Notes: a model not told the origin generated them from the sequence alone. DNA of 64,000 nt from Plumapathes pennacea (GCA_964036295.1 OZ038463.1:3596001-3660000); one strand, 5' to 3'. Positions 11,119 to 21,381 are shown, numbered from the stretch's first letter. Made by a program: numbers and translations.

Positions 11119-12270
11119 AAACTGGTACGTTTGAAGATGAAGACAGTAGTCGACGTCCAGTGACCAAGTGAGATGGGGTCAGTGACTCTCCTCCATCTTC
11201 ACAGAGGTATGTCAAGGGGCGAGAATTTAGTACTCCTTCTATCTGGATTAAAACAGTCAGCAACTCCTCGTAAGTAAACCTTGCTGTAGCCAACGTCTTC
11301 TTCAGGCATCTCTTCACACATCTAACTAGGCGTTCAAAGAATCCTTCCCACCATGGGGACCGCTTAACGTTGTATCGCCACTTAATCCCCTTCAAGGACA
11401 GAAACCCTTGAACTTCAGCGCTCTTGAATGTAGTGCCATTGTCGGACACAACAAAGGATGGGACTCCTCGTCTTCCAATGAAACGCTTAAGGCTCCTTAT
11501 GAAGGCTTCAGAACTGGCGTCAGGTACCAAATCCAAGTGTATTGCTCGGCTGCTTGCGCAGGTGTACAGGGCAATGAACACTTTCTTCATTTCGTCTGTT
11601 TTCAGGTGCATGTCTCTCACAAATAATGGACCGACGTAGCCGACTCCAATCTTTGTGAAGGCAAAATCATCACTCAAGCGGTAATCTGGTAATGGAGGTG
11701 CAGGCGGTGTGCCATAGGACTTCCCTTCTGCTCTCTTGCAAACAGTACACTTCACCAGAACTCGTTTTACTACTTGTCGGCCCTTTGGAATCCAGAATCG
11801 CGTTCGCACTTGGGCCAAGGTTTCTTGTACTCCGTTGTGCATTACATCGTCATGGCAACGCAGGACTATCAGGTTTGTCAGGTGATGGTCAGCGGGCAGC
11901 AGGATGGGGAACTTGGAATCGTGTGGTAAAGGCGCGTTGTCGATTCTACCACGGCATCGAAGAATTCCATCTTCATCTTCGTACAAATTCAGCGACATCT
12001 TCTTCTGCTTAAACTTCTCATTCCTCTTCGTTGAAACTTGTAGCTCTTTGATCCATTTTTTCTCAACAACACTTGTTTCTTCAGTGGTGAGTTCACCTGT
12101 CGTGGGGGTTGATTTTGTCAGTCGGCATCTAACGTTGTGCAAAAAACGCAGCACATACGCAGTCACTCTTAGCAGGGTATCCACGCTACTGTATCTTGTA
12201 GCCTTCACTACCCTCTCGAGGCTGGAGTTGTGGCTGGCGGTAGTGCTGTTGACAGTTACTGAAGTACTTG
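11087..12270 (-). pseudogene. BEL/Pao integrase region
   Basis: The N-terminal zinc module is visible (HH...H...CTVC, near codons for DHHLTNLIV and VKCTVCKRAEG). The catalytic core has SDNGTTF (second Asp) and FFERLV (Glu). At the first catalytic position the sequence reads KIGVGYVGPL, where BEL/Pao integrases normally have Asp after GV, so the DDE triad is broken. Upstream the frame runs into the foldback insertion ending at 12271; downstream a frameshift near 11110 separates it from the C-terminal domain. Confidence 0.88.
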
Positions 12271-12520
12271 TAGCCTGCGTAGCTGGCGGTCTCATTCGAT
12301 GCGGTTGAACAGTGTTCACGGGCGCCATTTTGTGCTGATGGCGGATGGGAGACTGAGGTCGAGTGACAAAATTACGGGGCGGGGGGAGGGGGGTCCCGCC
12401 TCCTCCTCCCGCCCCGTAATTTTGTCACTCGACCTCAGTCTCCCATCCGCCATCAGCACAAAATGGCGTCCGTGAACACTTTTCAACCGCATCGAATGAG
12501 ACCGCCAGCTACACAGGCTA
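12271..12520. mobile_element. 250-bp foldback element inside the BEL/Pao polyprotein, 9-bp target duplication
   Basis: The element is almost one perfect hairpin: arms of about 115 bp, starting TAGCCTG and ending CAGGCTA, around a short G/C-rich centre (about 12385-12404). AAGTACTTG stands directly outside both ends (12262-12270 and 12521-12529). The retroelement reading frames on both sides match in phase across a single copy of the duplication, which shows the insertion is clean and recent relative to decay there. There is no coding capacity. The duplication length resembles that of the 1860-2848 element (11 bp), but the end sequences differ. Confidence 0.92.
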
Positions 12521-13982
12521 AAGTACTTGCTCTGCTGGATTTCAATTCTTGGTCAACTGGTCCAGAAGAACTGTTCACTAGCTGTTTGGGCCATTCTTTC
12601 TCGGCCTTCAACAAGAAGGGAGGGCCATGCCACCACTTTGTGCTGTGCGCTATCTCAGTTGCTGTAGCTCCTCGGGACGTAATGTCTGCTGGATACTCCT
12701 GAGTGGGACAGTACCTCCAAGAGTCCGTTGGGGCCGTTTTCCTAATCTCCGTTACACGGTTCTGTACGAACTGCTTGTACTCTTTCGTTGGGCTTCTAAT
12801 CCAAGCTAATGCGACAGCTGAATCTGACCAATATACAATGGAATTTATCTTCAGTACATCATCCAGGGCCTTTCGGACGCTGTTGGAAAGCTTTGCCGAG
12901 ACTAGGCAGGCTAGTAGCTCGAGGCGTGGCATCGTCTGCTTGGTCAGGGGGGCAACGCGCGTTTTCGACGCGACAAGATTACAGTGGACGGTACTTCCAT
13001 GTTCACAACGTAGATAGACTGCAGATCCATACGCAGCTTCCGAGGCATCTCCAAACACATGCAACTGGACTGATGTAACGTCATCATGAGATGGCTCAGG
13101 GCAATAGCGTCTGGGAACTGCAATGCCATCAACTTCTTCCAGACTTCGGATCAGCGTTTGCCATTTGATGCTTAACCTGTCGTTCAGTGGATCGTCCCAG
13201 TTTAGATTCTGCTTGCACAAATCTTGAAACAAACGTTTGAACTCCAGGACAACTGGAGAAATCAGGCCTACAGGGTCGTAGAACTTCGCTGTAGCGCAGA
13301 GGACAATCCGCTTGGTGGTAATTTCTGAGTCAACAGCCGTCAAAACTTTCAAAAATTCAAAGTTCAGTTCGTCTTTGTGACGATTCCATTCTTGCCCTAG
13401 TACTCTCGGATTGGTGTCGTTTTCCTTGGAGAACACTGACTGTGTATATCCTCGGTCTTCTTCAGTCACTGATCCTTGTTGTGGTCGACTCTGTAGGGCC
13501 TTGGCTTGATCCTGGCTTTCTCGTAGTGACTTCATGATTTCTTCGGAGTTGCTAACCCACTTGCGCATATTGAATCCACCTTCTGCGAGGATCGACCTAA
13601 CCCTTTTGCATAACTCTAACGCAGCAGGTGTAGATCTTGATCCAGACACATAGTCGTCCACGTAGAGCGATCTCAGAAGTTCCTTCACTACCCCCGGCTG
13701 TGTTATGGCGTACTGGTTGAGGTGGTGGCGTATGGTAGCGTTCAATATGAATGGACTGGATGTGACTCCAAACACGACTCGGATGAATCTCATCAGATGG
13801 ATTTCTAGGCTCTCTTTAAAGGGGTCGTCAACCCACAGGAAGCGCAGATAATCGCGATGCTCTGGTGCGATGGAAATGTTCAGGAATGCTTTCTCTATGT
13901 CCGCTGCAACTGCTACCTTGTGCGCTCGGAAGCAACCATGTCGAACATGAATGGCGAGAGCGGCGGGCCAGCATACAGGCAT
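12521..13982 (-). pseudogene. BEL/Pao reverse transcriptase (palm) and RNase H
   Basis: The frame has VAADIEKAFLNISI (first RT Asp), FGVTSSPFILNATI and SLYVDDYV, the BEL/Pao form of the YxDD box. RNase H follows with HVFGDAS, RLELLA and YWSDSAVALAWI. It ends at the foldback insertion. Its N-terminal side is offset from the preceding frame by a shift near 13925-13960. Confidence 0.92.
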
Positions 13983-14389
13983 TCATTCAGGCTTGGACCG
14001 GCTCCCCTAGCGGACGCATCATAAACAACTCGCAGCTTTGTAGTTTCCTTGTCCATTCTAATCACTTCTTTGTGAGGGAGGTAATGGACACTCCCTGGAG
14101 GTGGCGTCTCTTTCTCTGGGACAAGTTCGACAATTCTTCCATTGATTTGCTCTTCAAGTATCCCGTTGTACTCGCGAAGAACATCGGGCTTGGTTTGAAG
14201 GCGGCGCAACAGTGAACCAAGCCTTTTCTGACAGGCGAAGTAATTGTCGGGTAGGACTGGGTGGTCTTCCTTAAAGGGCAGTTTAGCTTCATATCTCTTG
14301 CCATCAGATTTAACTTCTTCTATGTACTTGTCGTAGACTGATGTCTCGTCCTTCTGAATCATGCCCTGAAATTGATTTGATACATACAC
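13913..14389 (-). pseudogene. BEL/Pao reverse transcriptase, fingers region
   Basis: It reads YDKYIEEVKSDGKRYEAKLP and later VHYLPHKEVIR, LRVVYDASARG and SLNECLYAGPPL, the conserved N-terminal RT blocks of BEL/Pao. Similarity to retroelements stops just above 14389, behind a TTTCAG, where unrelated repeat DNA begins; protease and gag are not there. Confidence 0.88.
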
Positions 14390-14720
14390 ACGACATTTGA
14401 AGAACTAAGCACAAATTCAGAACTATTTGTTATAAAATGACATTGAATGCAATAGATGACCCCCAAATCATGTTCTAAAATTGCTTTAAAGTACTAGGTA
14501 GCGTGCACGTGAAATTTAAAGAACGAAGCATGAGTTTAGAAATGTCTTATATCATGTCCTAAAATTGCTTTGATATACGCGAGATTCAAAGAACGAATTA
14601 TAAAACGATGTCTGATAAAAAGACAATGCATGCAACAAATGATCACCAAATCATGTCCTAATATTTATCTGATACATGCAGAAACGAAACATAAAATCAG
14701 AGCTGTACAATTACATATTA
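14380..14720. repeat. Degenerate ~100-bp tandem repeat
   Basis: Phrases such as AAAGAACGAA, CAAATCATGT(T/C)CTAA, AAATTGCTTT and GATACATGC recur about three times in the same order. It sits at the border where the BEL/Pao coding region is lost. Confidence 0.6.
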
Positions 14721-14741
14721 ACTGTTTCGATATTCAAATAC

Positions 14742-14938
14742 TTAATCAACTTTATTGGGCGTATTTGTCCTGTCAACTTTCAGCTTCTTAAGAAGCTCCT
14801 TGCTTTCCTCTGTCAGTTCGTCTAGTTTGCGCTTCACCAAAGTTCTCTTCTTTCTTTTTTGCTTCCCCACTTGAACGTACGTTGGTGCACAAATTCTTGG
14901 TCGGTGCAATAGCTGTGGGACAACGTTCTTCCCAAGTT
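14742..14938 (-). pseudogene. Unidentified basic/coiled-coil C-terminal ORF inside the BEL element
   Basis: A frame of about 62 codons on the minus strand reads VGKQKRKKRTLVKRKLDEL then TEESKELLKKLK and ends at TAA (14742-14744). It has a nuclear-localisation-like basic run and a heptad-like Leu pattern. An AATAAA overlaps its end. I do not recognise the family. Its codon quality suggests a real 3' exon of a transposon gene, converging on the KDZ-like fragment. It is not a known part of BEL/Pao. Confidence 0.4.
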
Positions 14939-15089
14939 ATAGAACAGTTGGGAACAAGCGGCTTTACTATGATCCAACAGATGAATGCACCCGCTTTTTC
15001 AGCGTAACGTCAAAAACAGTGTTTCGATAAGCAGCTCCTGAAAGACTTATAATATTTAGACAAATAATATTTGGGTAAGTGGTGCCACA

Positions 15090-16238
15090 TTTCAGTCACG
15101 TGCTAAGGTTTATAACCTCAACTTTGCAAACAGTGACAGACAGAGGCTATCAGAACTAGAAGAATTTGCCCAAACAAAGGAAAGTGGATGGTGCCTGAAT
15201 GAAGATCGAGTAAGCGATGCTTGGTTTCTGTGGGAAATTGTAAACTATTAACAAAAACGCGGTATATTGAACACAACTGAGATTGACTTTCAGTACAAGG
15301 AAAGTAGCAAGCACATTAATACCGAACTTCTGTGTAAGACGTCATGGGAAAACATTTGCATCTCTCCAAATGAATGGGTGCAGCACCAGTGCAAGACACC
15401 AGGATGTGCGAAAGGTTATGTGACAATCAATGGGAACGAGTATCTCAAAAGGGCAAAGTGTGCTTTGCCAAAAGAAAAAGTGAATTTGCGGCGCGACCTA
15501 CAAGTGTTGTCCTAACTCGCAGTAACCTGAGGCAAGGATCAGAAGCCCTCAAAGTTCTGTGTTTCCCATCTGAATCATGAAGCAACTGGTGTTTCTGAAC
15601 CAGTGGACGTACCTCCAGAGTTTGATTCTGGAACAGACGGAGTAGGACTTCTTTCAGAAGACCAACAAGCACCACAAGGTTGCAAAAAAAAGGAAAACAT
15701 TTCTTTGTTTTATCAAACTACAGCCGGTATGCTGGCTTTGATTCGTCCATGTGGAATAGTAGTCAGCATGACTGAGATGTTTACCTGTGAATCGCAAACA
15801 CAAGTGTTTCTGTTTCTTTTGAGAACATTCTGTAAGACTGCAGAAGAATTTGAACGACTGAGGTTTCTAGGCTACGATAGGGCTTATGGGCTTGTTCCAT
15901 TTCTCAATAACCAGGCCAAGAATGGTAGTGCAGGAGCAAATTTGCTCTTAAAACATGTGAAGTTTTTAGTTGATATATTTCACGTATCAAAACACGCGGA
16001 AGAAGTATGTATGCCTCCAGAAAACCCCAAGTGCAAGTACCACCCATCACTACCAGATTTTTGCGAAATAGAGGGAACAAACACTGAATCCTGTGAGCAA
16101 GGTTTCCGAAGACTTAACATGTATTTTCAACTCACTAGGAAGATGACTCAGTTCAAGCCAAACTTTCTCTTCTGGGTCGTTAACCAGTGCTTTAAAGCAG
16201 AGTTGGAGTGTGAGTTGAAAACTAAAAACTTGATGTAA
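15090..16238 (+). pseudogene. KDZ-type transposase fragment (CxC-like Cys module plus catalytic core remnant)
   Basis: The frame opens near 15096 and has a TAA at 15249. It continues through QCKTPGCAKGYVTINGNE, a Cys pair module like those linked to KDZ transposases, into LPKEKVNLRRD. After a frame change near 15500-15600 it reads [49 protein letters not shown] and [13 protein letters not shown]. The order D...H...E with Asn-Thr before Glu fits Kyakuja-Dileera-Zisupton transposases. A TAA ends it at 16236-16238, and AATAAA follows at 16311. The family call is from motif memory and needs a profile search. It lies inside the BEL/Pao element, opposite in direction. Confidence 0.6.
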
Positions 16239-16310
16239 CTGTTACTCGATCTAGTCCTCGCTGTCCACAGTGACATTTTTAGCTCTATTTATGTTTGAAC
16301 AAAGTGACAT

Positions 16311-16316
16311 AATAAA
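16311..16316 (+). terminator. Poly(A) signal behind the KDZ-like fragment
   Basis: AATAAA 73 bases after the stop codon at 16236-16238, in AT-rich context. Confidence 0.5.
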
Positions 16317-16453
16317 ATTTTAACTTTGAATGTATTATTTCAGTAAATCGGTATCTAACTTGGACTACATGTTGAATGGCACACTTTGGACAGAATAGTG
16401 AATCAGCGGATAATTCTTCAGGTAGCTCCAGTGTTCTATTATGACATTAGTCG

Positions 16454-16645
16454 TATAGTAGACATCTATAGTGTATATATATACACTATAGACACTTTAG
16501 ACAGAATAGACATCGGATACTTCGCTCTATTCACTATATACACTTTTGACTTTAGGCGTATAGTAGACATCTATAGTGTATATATATACACTATTTTTGC
16601 TCTACACTTTAAACACTTTTGATTTTAGACGTATATAGTGTATAT
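16454..16645. repeat. Palindrome-bearing 104-bp repeat
   Basis: CGTATAGTAGACATCTATAG, followed by a TATA palindrome flanked by AGTG and CACT, occurs at 16454 and again at 16558. A third, shorter version is near 16629. Each palindrome is 22-24 bp and perfect. It lies between the KDZ-like fragment and the BEL primer site. Confidence 0.75.
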
Positions 16646-16788
16646 TATGGTATGGCATTCTAGTTTAGACAGTGTTGTATATGTATACACAATATACAAC
16701 AGCTATATATACATGTGTCTATTCTGCATATTCTGCAATACCGCGGCTTAGTGTTTTTGTCGGACATTCTTGTTGTTCGGGTTCTAAC

Positions 16789-16806
16789 ATCCGGCTCGAA
16801 GGACCA
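16789..16806 (-). promoter_or_regulatory. BEL/Pao primer-binding site, tRNA-Tyr
   Basis: The minus strand directly after the 5' LTR reads TGGTCCTTCGAGCCGGAT, 18 bases complementary to the 3' end of animal tRNA-Tyr including CCA. This primes minus-strand DNA synthesis. The tRNA assignment is from memory of the tRNA-Tyr acceptor and T-arm sequence. Confidence 0.85.
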
Positions 16807-16999
16807 TGTTGTGGAATTGATGCTGTACTCGTAACGAACTAAACGTTCACAATATGAACTCGACTCTCAAACTCTAAGACTCAAAAAAAACCCATGTGTT
16901 CGATCTTAAAACTGACTTTTTGCACGTGATAAGTGCGTGATCATTGCGTAATCAGCGCGTGATCTGGGAGCCTCTAATTAGTTCGACTAAACTCGAACA
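16807..16999 (-). repeat. BEL/Pao 5' LTR
   Basis: This 193-bp copy matches the LTR at 10432-10625 over its length, including a run of C(A)n and the GTGATC-rich middle. It begins TG and ends CA on the minus strand and is directly followed by the primer site. Confidence 0.92.
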
Positions 17000-18350
17000 G
17001 AGGGTCTCATTCAATTTTGAACTCAACTTTTCAAACCGCGTTTCACGAATTCAAAATCTTTGACAGAAAAAAAAAAGAAGTGAAGTCACTAAACAATACA
17101 AGGTCCGATTGTGTTGAGCGAGCAAACCCGGCCACTCATAAATTTTCGACTAATTTTTCCCTCGGCCTAATAGCCTGGGGAGAGAGGAGAGAAATGAAAA
17201 TTACGCCTGACACAAACCCGTTCAATAGAGTTATTTCGTATAACCCTCGCACTGTATGTTAATGAGTTCCACTAAATTCTAATGAGATGCGTACACAAAA
17301 ACAAGATATCATATTTCGGTGCAAGAAAAAGTTACACATTCATGTCGCCGTTTTTTACACTTCTTGCTTGGGCTTTCCAGCTGTCTTTTCACCTTGGCCA
17401 GCATTGCGGTCACACTGTCCATGGTCTTCATTGCCGGCCTTTCCGCACTGTTTTGGTGTGCGCAACTTGTGCTTCCTTTGCACAATCAACATTTCTTTTC
17501 TTCTTTCCATTGCTTTTCTCTTCACTCTCAGGTTCGCTGTTTGACGCCTCTTCCTCTATAAATTCGTAGGGTAGCTTTGCTTCAAGCGCGGAAATTATAC
17601 TAGGTTTTGTTCCACGGTTTTTTAGCGTATTTCGGAGTTTAAGCCACCTATTCGTAGACGCTCATTCTAAAAGACTTTTATCGAGCTAATTTCTTACAAT
17701 AGAGGTCTATTGTTTCTTAGTAGAGCTTGTTGATCGTGCTAGCTACATTGTAGGTTTCAACCGACGTGCATTGTTCATTTATCCAAATCATATTTTTGTG
17801 CATTGTTTTATCTCATTATCATTTAGAGGAGATCATCAGCATATAAGGATCGGATTATACAAAATCACTCTAATTGACCCGTGCTGAACGTCCAGATTCC
17901 GTAAGTTGCGCTGATTAGATAATAAATGAATCGGCACGTGCAAACGCTGACTTGTCAACACAGCACGTCGTCAAATTGTCGCTCAAATTGTTTTGTTTGT
18001 AAACCTCAGAGAAGGTCTAAATCTTTCCTAAAATCAAAGCAAAATCTTAAGCTCTTGTCTCGCTAGTTTCTGCAGCGCTTAAGTCTACTTCAAGCGCCTT
18101 GGCAATGGTTAATAGTCGTCAGTGTTATCGCCGTCGAGTTTAAGTTAAAACCGTTGATTTGAATTGAAACAAGCGACGAATTTAGAACAAAATTCACAGA
18201 AAAACTAAAAAAAGACACTCCCTGATGCGCTGGCAGAACCGGCAGAATAATATTCAGTGAATGTCTCGCTCAATCAGCTAAGATCACTCGCAAAAATGAA
18301 TTTCATTTTCTTAAACAAGTGCGTACTAGCCTGCAATATGCAATAGACTG
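17000..18350. other. Non-coding; one acidic open stretch
   Basis: About 17330-17575 is open on the minus strand, with FIEEEASNSEPESEEKSNGK then basic residues, but the frame stops soon and no exon borders or domain are recognisable. Nothing else stands out. Confidence 0.35.
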
Positions 18351-18353
18351 TAA

Positions 18354-18595
18354 GGGCCGATTTTTTAAACAAGGTTTAGACCGCGGGTAAGAAAGTCCTG
18401 GTCTAAACAATGTTTCAGCGATAGCCATGCTTATATCAGACCACGGCCAAACGTGGTCTTCATAAACTGACGCCTATCCATGTTCTAAAAATGCAATTTA
18501 ACTTTTGGTTAACCCTGATTTACGGAGTCCGTCTGAACTTCAATTTAGCGATAAACCAGGTCTAATTTAGACGGCTTTGTTTAAAAAATCGGCCC
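18354..18595. mobile_element. Harbinger-like MITE, TAA duplication
   Basis: It begins GGGCCGATTTTTTAAACAA and ends with the inverse, 242 bp long, between TAA copies (18351-18353 and 18596-18598). GGG-type ends with a three-base TWA duplication are typical of PIF/Harbinger MITEs. There is no coding capacity. Confidence 0.8.
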
Positions 18596-18914
18596 TAATT
18601 GTTTAATTTGAAAAGCAGTGGCCCCTGTCCGGGTATTCAATCTACTTTAATAGCCTTCAGAAAGCGAGAGCATTTCAACCCAGTTACATTTTATTCTTGA
18701 ATACAGTGTGCCAACAAACACGGAGGTCTAACGCGACACTACAGCATTAGCGTCGTGATTACTACCCTCGCGGAGCTCGAGGATAATTTTTACACTAAAT
18801 ACTAAAAATAGGAAATTTGAGTACACCTTACTTTCATAATAATTGCACCATATAAATATATTTAGTAAAAATCAACTAGTGGTCTAATGCTAATCCTGCA
18901 ATCTGGTTGGCTAC

Positions 18915-18952
18915 GCTACTCGATGTCTATCAGCTGATAGACGTCGAGTAGC
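18915..18952. repeat. 38-bp near-perfect palindrome
   Basis: GCTACTCGATGTCTATCAG is followed directly by its inverse, with one mismatched pair and almost no loop. It may be a MITE centre or an extruding hairpin. Confidence 0.7.
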
Positions 18953-19227
18953 GAAAAACCGGTTTTCACTTGGCCGCCGCTTCACGTTTTTGCGAAGTTT
19001 CTGAAAAGGATTTACAAACTTCACAGACGAATACAATTCCGGAGAAACCTAAGTGTGCTAAGAAGATGAGAAACGAAGTGGAAGTTTGAATTTCAAAATT
19101 TTAAATTTCAAAAGTTCGTGGCCTAGAGCTGCCATAGTACACAATGACTACGGGCTCAGATGTGATCGCGGACGGACTGGGACTCAAGTTTAGGAACTAA
19201 GATGGCGGCTGGGAAGATCAGAAATGA

Positions 19228-19390
19228 TGGGCGCTTTCCATTTGACCAAAAACACCTGAAATTCCGGGAAAAATCAAATGGAACTGCAAGTTTTTGGTAA
19301 GAAAGTTTTGGAAATTGTGGACAACCTCTCGAGGTTGTCCTCTTTTTTCGAAAACTCCAGAATGACTGATGGTCAAATGGAAAGCGCCCA
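19228..19390. mobile_element. Hairpin MITE with TGGGCGCTTTCC ends
   Basis: The ends TGGGCGCTTTCCATTTGACC are inverted copies over about 20 bp, element length 163 bp. A second inner palindrome, CAACCTCTCGAGGTTG, marks the centre. No target duplication is obvious. Confidence 0.75.
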
Positions 19391-19393
19391 ATA

Positions 19394-19830
19394 TGTATGT
19401 ACACTGTATGATGCCAAAACAGTGACCCCAAAATAGAGCCTATTTTTGGGTCTATTTTGGCCCACTTGGCTGGGGTTGTTCCAACTCCTAATTTTAGGGT
19501 CGTTTTGGCCCTGTCAGGTGTTCTAAAAGAGCCCCTTGTGGGTGCCATTTTGGAAAATAGAGGGGTCAAAATGGATTTTTGGGGGGCTGAAATGATTTGG
19601 AACAGGGCTGAAATGGCCCTGCAAACTAGAGCTATTATGGCTCCATGTTTGTTGAAGCAGCCCCAGTGGGAATGTTTTGGCTATAAACCAGGGCCAAAAT
19701 GATGAGGAAAATAAAGCCCCAGTTTTGGAGGCTGCTTCAACCCTCATGAATGAGAGCCACTTCAGCATACTATATGGAAGCCAGAATGATCCCAGCTGGG
19801 GAACTAAAACAAAGAGGATGATGGTTTATG
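19394..19830. repeat. Degenerate GGGGCYATTTTGG repeat, copy 1
   Basis: The text is built from variants of GGGGC(C/T)ATTTTGG and AAAATGGCCC on both strands, about every 25-40 bases. A second segment of the same style is at 27290-27600, and both begin or end near an ACACTGTATGA motif. Not a recognised family. Confidence 0.55.
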
Positions 19831-20582
19831 TGATATAGGGCCCATTTGAGGCTTTAACAAGGCTGGAACAAACATAAAATGGCCTGCATGAAATAATACA
19901 CCAATATTGGAAAAAGAATCAGCCATCTGAAACTCAAAAAAAGAACCACAAACTTACAATGCACAAATTTAATAGCAACAACCAACTTATAAAACAGTTT
20001 CATGATACTGCCCTATAAATTACACTACCGGTACCTGCTGTTGGGCTGTCATGTAGTGTTAGCACACCAAAGCAGTAAACAATCATACAACCTTTAAGGG
20101 TACAAACGTACACTGTACTTTCAAATAATCAAGTTCAAACAATGTTTCTGAAAATAAGAATATGAGTTACTATTTAATCCTGACAGAGTACTACAAGTTG
20201 CTAAGTTGTCCTTTCTGGGAGAGTGATACAATACAAAACATGTTGCCTTCAAACAAAGTCTTTTCATACTGTACAGCTCCTCCAGAGCTCGACGCTTGAT
20301 AGTATTTGTTATTTATTCAACTGCACAGTTTCTCTGCAAGGAAGAAAGGAAAATGTTAGTCTGTTTTGTTGTCCCTAGTTTCTTGAACCAAGTACAAACA
20401 AATAACCTGGTGGCTAAACAAAATTTTTGAAAAATGTATAACACACTTGATAATATTTCACTCCAGAGTAAAATGGAAAAAAAATCTTGCTTAGCCAAGA
20501 TTCATCTCTATCCTACAGTGTATTGCAAAGTCTTGCTGAGATATTGGCAAGATCTTAGACAAGATTTTCAACCTGGAATACA
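19830..20582. other. Non-coding spacer
   Basis: AT-rich, with no exon, RNA or element ends that I can support. Confidence 0.4.
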
Positions 20583-21381
20583 CAGGGGCGGATTTAGGGG
20601 GGGGGGGGGGGTGGATTGGGTGGCTAGCCACCCCCCTCTGAAGTGGCAAAAAAGGAATTTTGGGTATTTTGAAATAATTATATAAAATAGAAAAATAATC
20701 CATCTGGACATATTTGATTTTCTCTTACGTGAGTCAGTCACTTCAGGAGTATGGGGAGCACGGAAGTGGAGATATCGTTTTCTTGTGTTCGGAGGGTTCA
20801 TATTTTGCTCCGCAGCACAATGACCACCGGACGACTGTCAGATTTGGCTGTCATCGCCATGCATCCACACAGTTTCCATCAACAGAAGGCAGGTTTGCGA
20901 GAAATTTATGGCACCGCACCCCAGAAGGATGTCACTTTCACTTTTGGCCGATTAACGTAACTAAGGCAGTATGAGTCAACTACTTCTTTCTTGTTTTAGA
21001 CCAAATTGACTTTATCGTTAAGAGAAATTCAAATGTTTTCTGATACATCAATAAGACTGTTTAATCTATAAACGAGTTTATTCTGCCCAAATCTCGTTTT
21101 CCCACGCAATTATATAATCTATACTTACTACATACCTATAATTTATGTTGTGCAGTAATCAAATTGTGCTTACCATGAGTAAAATAGAGTAATATCACGT
21201 TTGAAAATTAGACTCTTAACTGTGCTCCAAAGTGGTCTCAAAGCACAGGAAATGCCATTTCAGAGACTCTAGATTTCAAAATTTCCATAACGGCCCCCAT
21301 AGCGGCTCGCGCCTCTGGCACTCGAACACCAATACTCAGCCCCCAGCCACCCCCTCTTTCAAAATCCTAGATCCGCCCCTG
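20583..21381 (+). mobile_element. hAT transposon remnant
   Basis: The ends are CAGGGGCGGATTTAGG on the left and its inverse (CCTAGATCCGCCCCTG) on the right, the classic hAT-type terminal inverted repeat. Length is 799 bp, far shorter than an autonomous copy. A hAT dimerisation-domain fragment survives inside (20751-20960). The left end carries a run of 13-14 G. A clean 8-bp duplication is not visible, possibly because of small changes at the borders. Confidence 0.85.
20751..20960 (+). pseudogene. hAT transposase C-terminal dimerisation fragment
   Basis: The frame reads VEISFSCVRRVHILLRSTM, then TGRLSDLAVIAMH. This matches the typical FS.LRR.K..LRSTM...RL..LA...IH block at the C-terminus of hAT transposases. 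Everything upstream is missing. Confidence 0.75.

Larger units (their letters stand above)
10432..16999 (-). mobile_element. BEL/Pao LTR retrotransposon, degenerate, with nested insertions
   Basis: Two direct 193-194 bp LTRs (10432-10625 and 16807-16999) begin TG and end CA. A primer-binding site (16789-16806) abuts the 5' LTR and a polypurine tract (10626-10637) abuts the 3' LTR. Between them, in minus orientation, lie reverse transcriptase, RNase H, integrase and C-terminal domains in BEL/Pao order. Possible 5-bp target repeats are imperfect (GAGAG left, GAGGG right). Gag and the aspartic protease are missing; that stretch holds foreign sequence including a KDZ-like transposase fragment. 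Frameshifts near 13950 and 11110, a foldback insertion at 12271-12520 and an altered integrase catalytic residue show the copy is dead. Confidence 0.92.

Noticed and set aside
11408-12012. Plus-strand frames opposite the integrase
   Set aside because: Antisense shadows of the BEL/Pao coding region.
12463-12702. Plus-strand frame starting inside the 250-bp foldback
   Set aside because: It reads the inverted arm and then the antisense of the RNase H region.
16789-16806. A tRNA gene fragment
   Set aside because: Only the 18-base 3' acceptor complement is present and it abuts the LTR, so it is a primer site.
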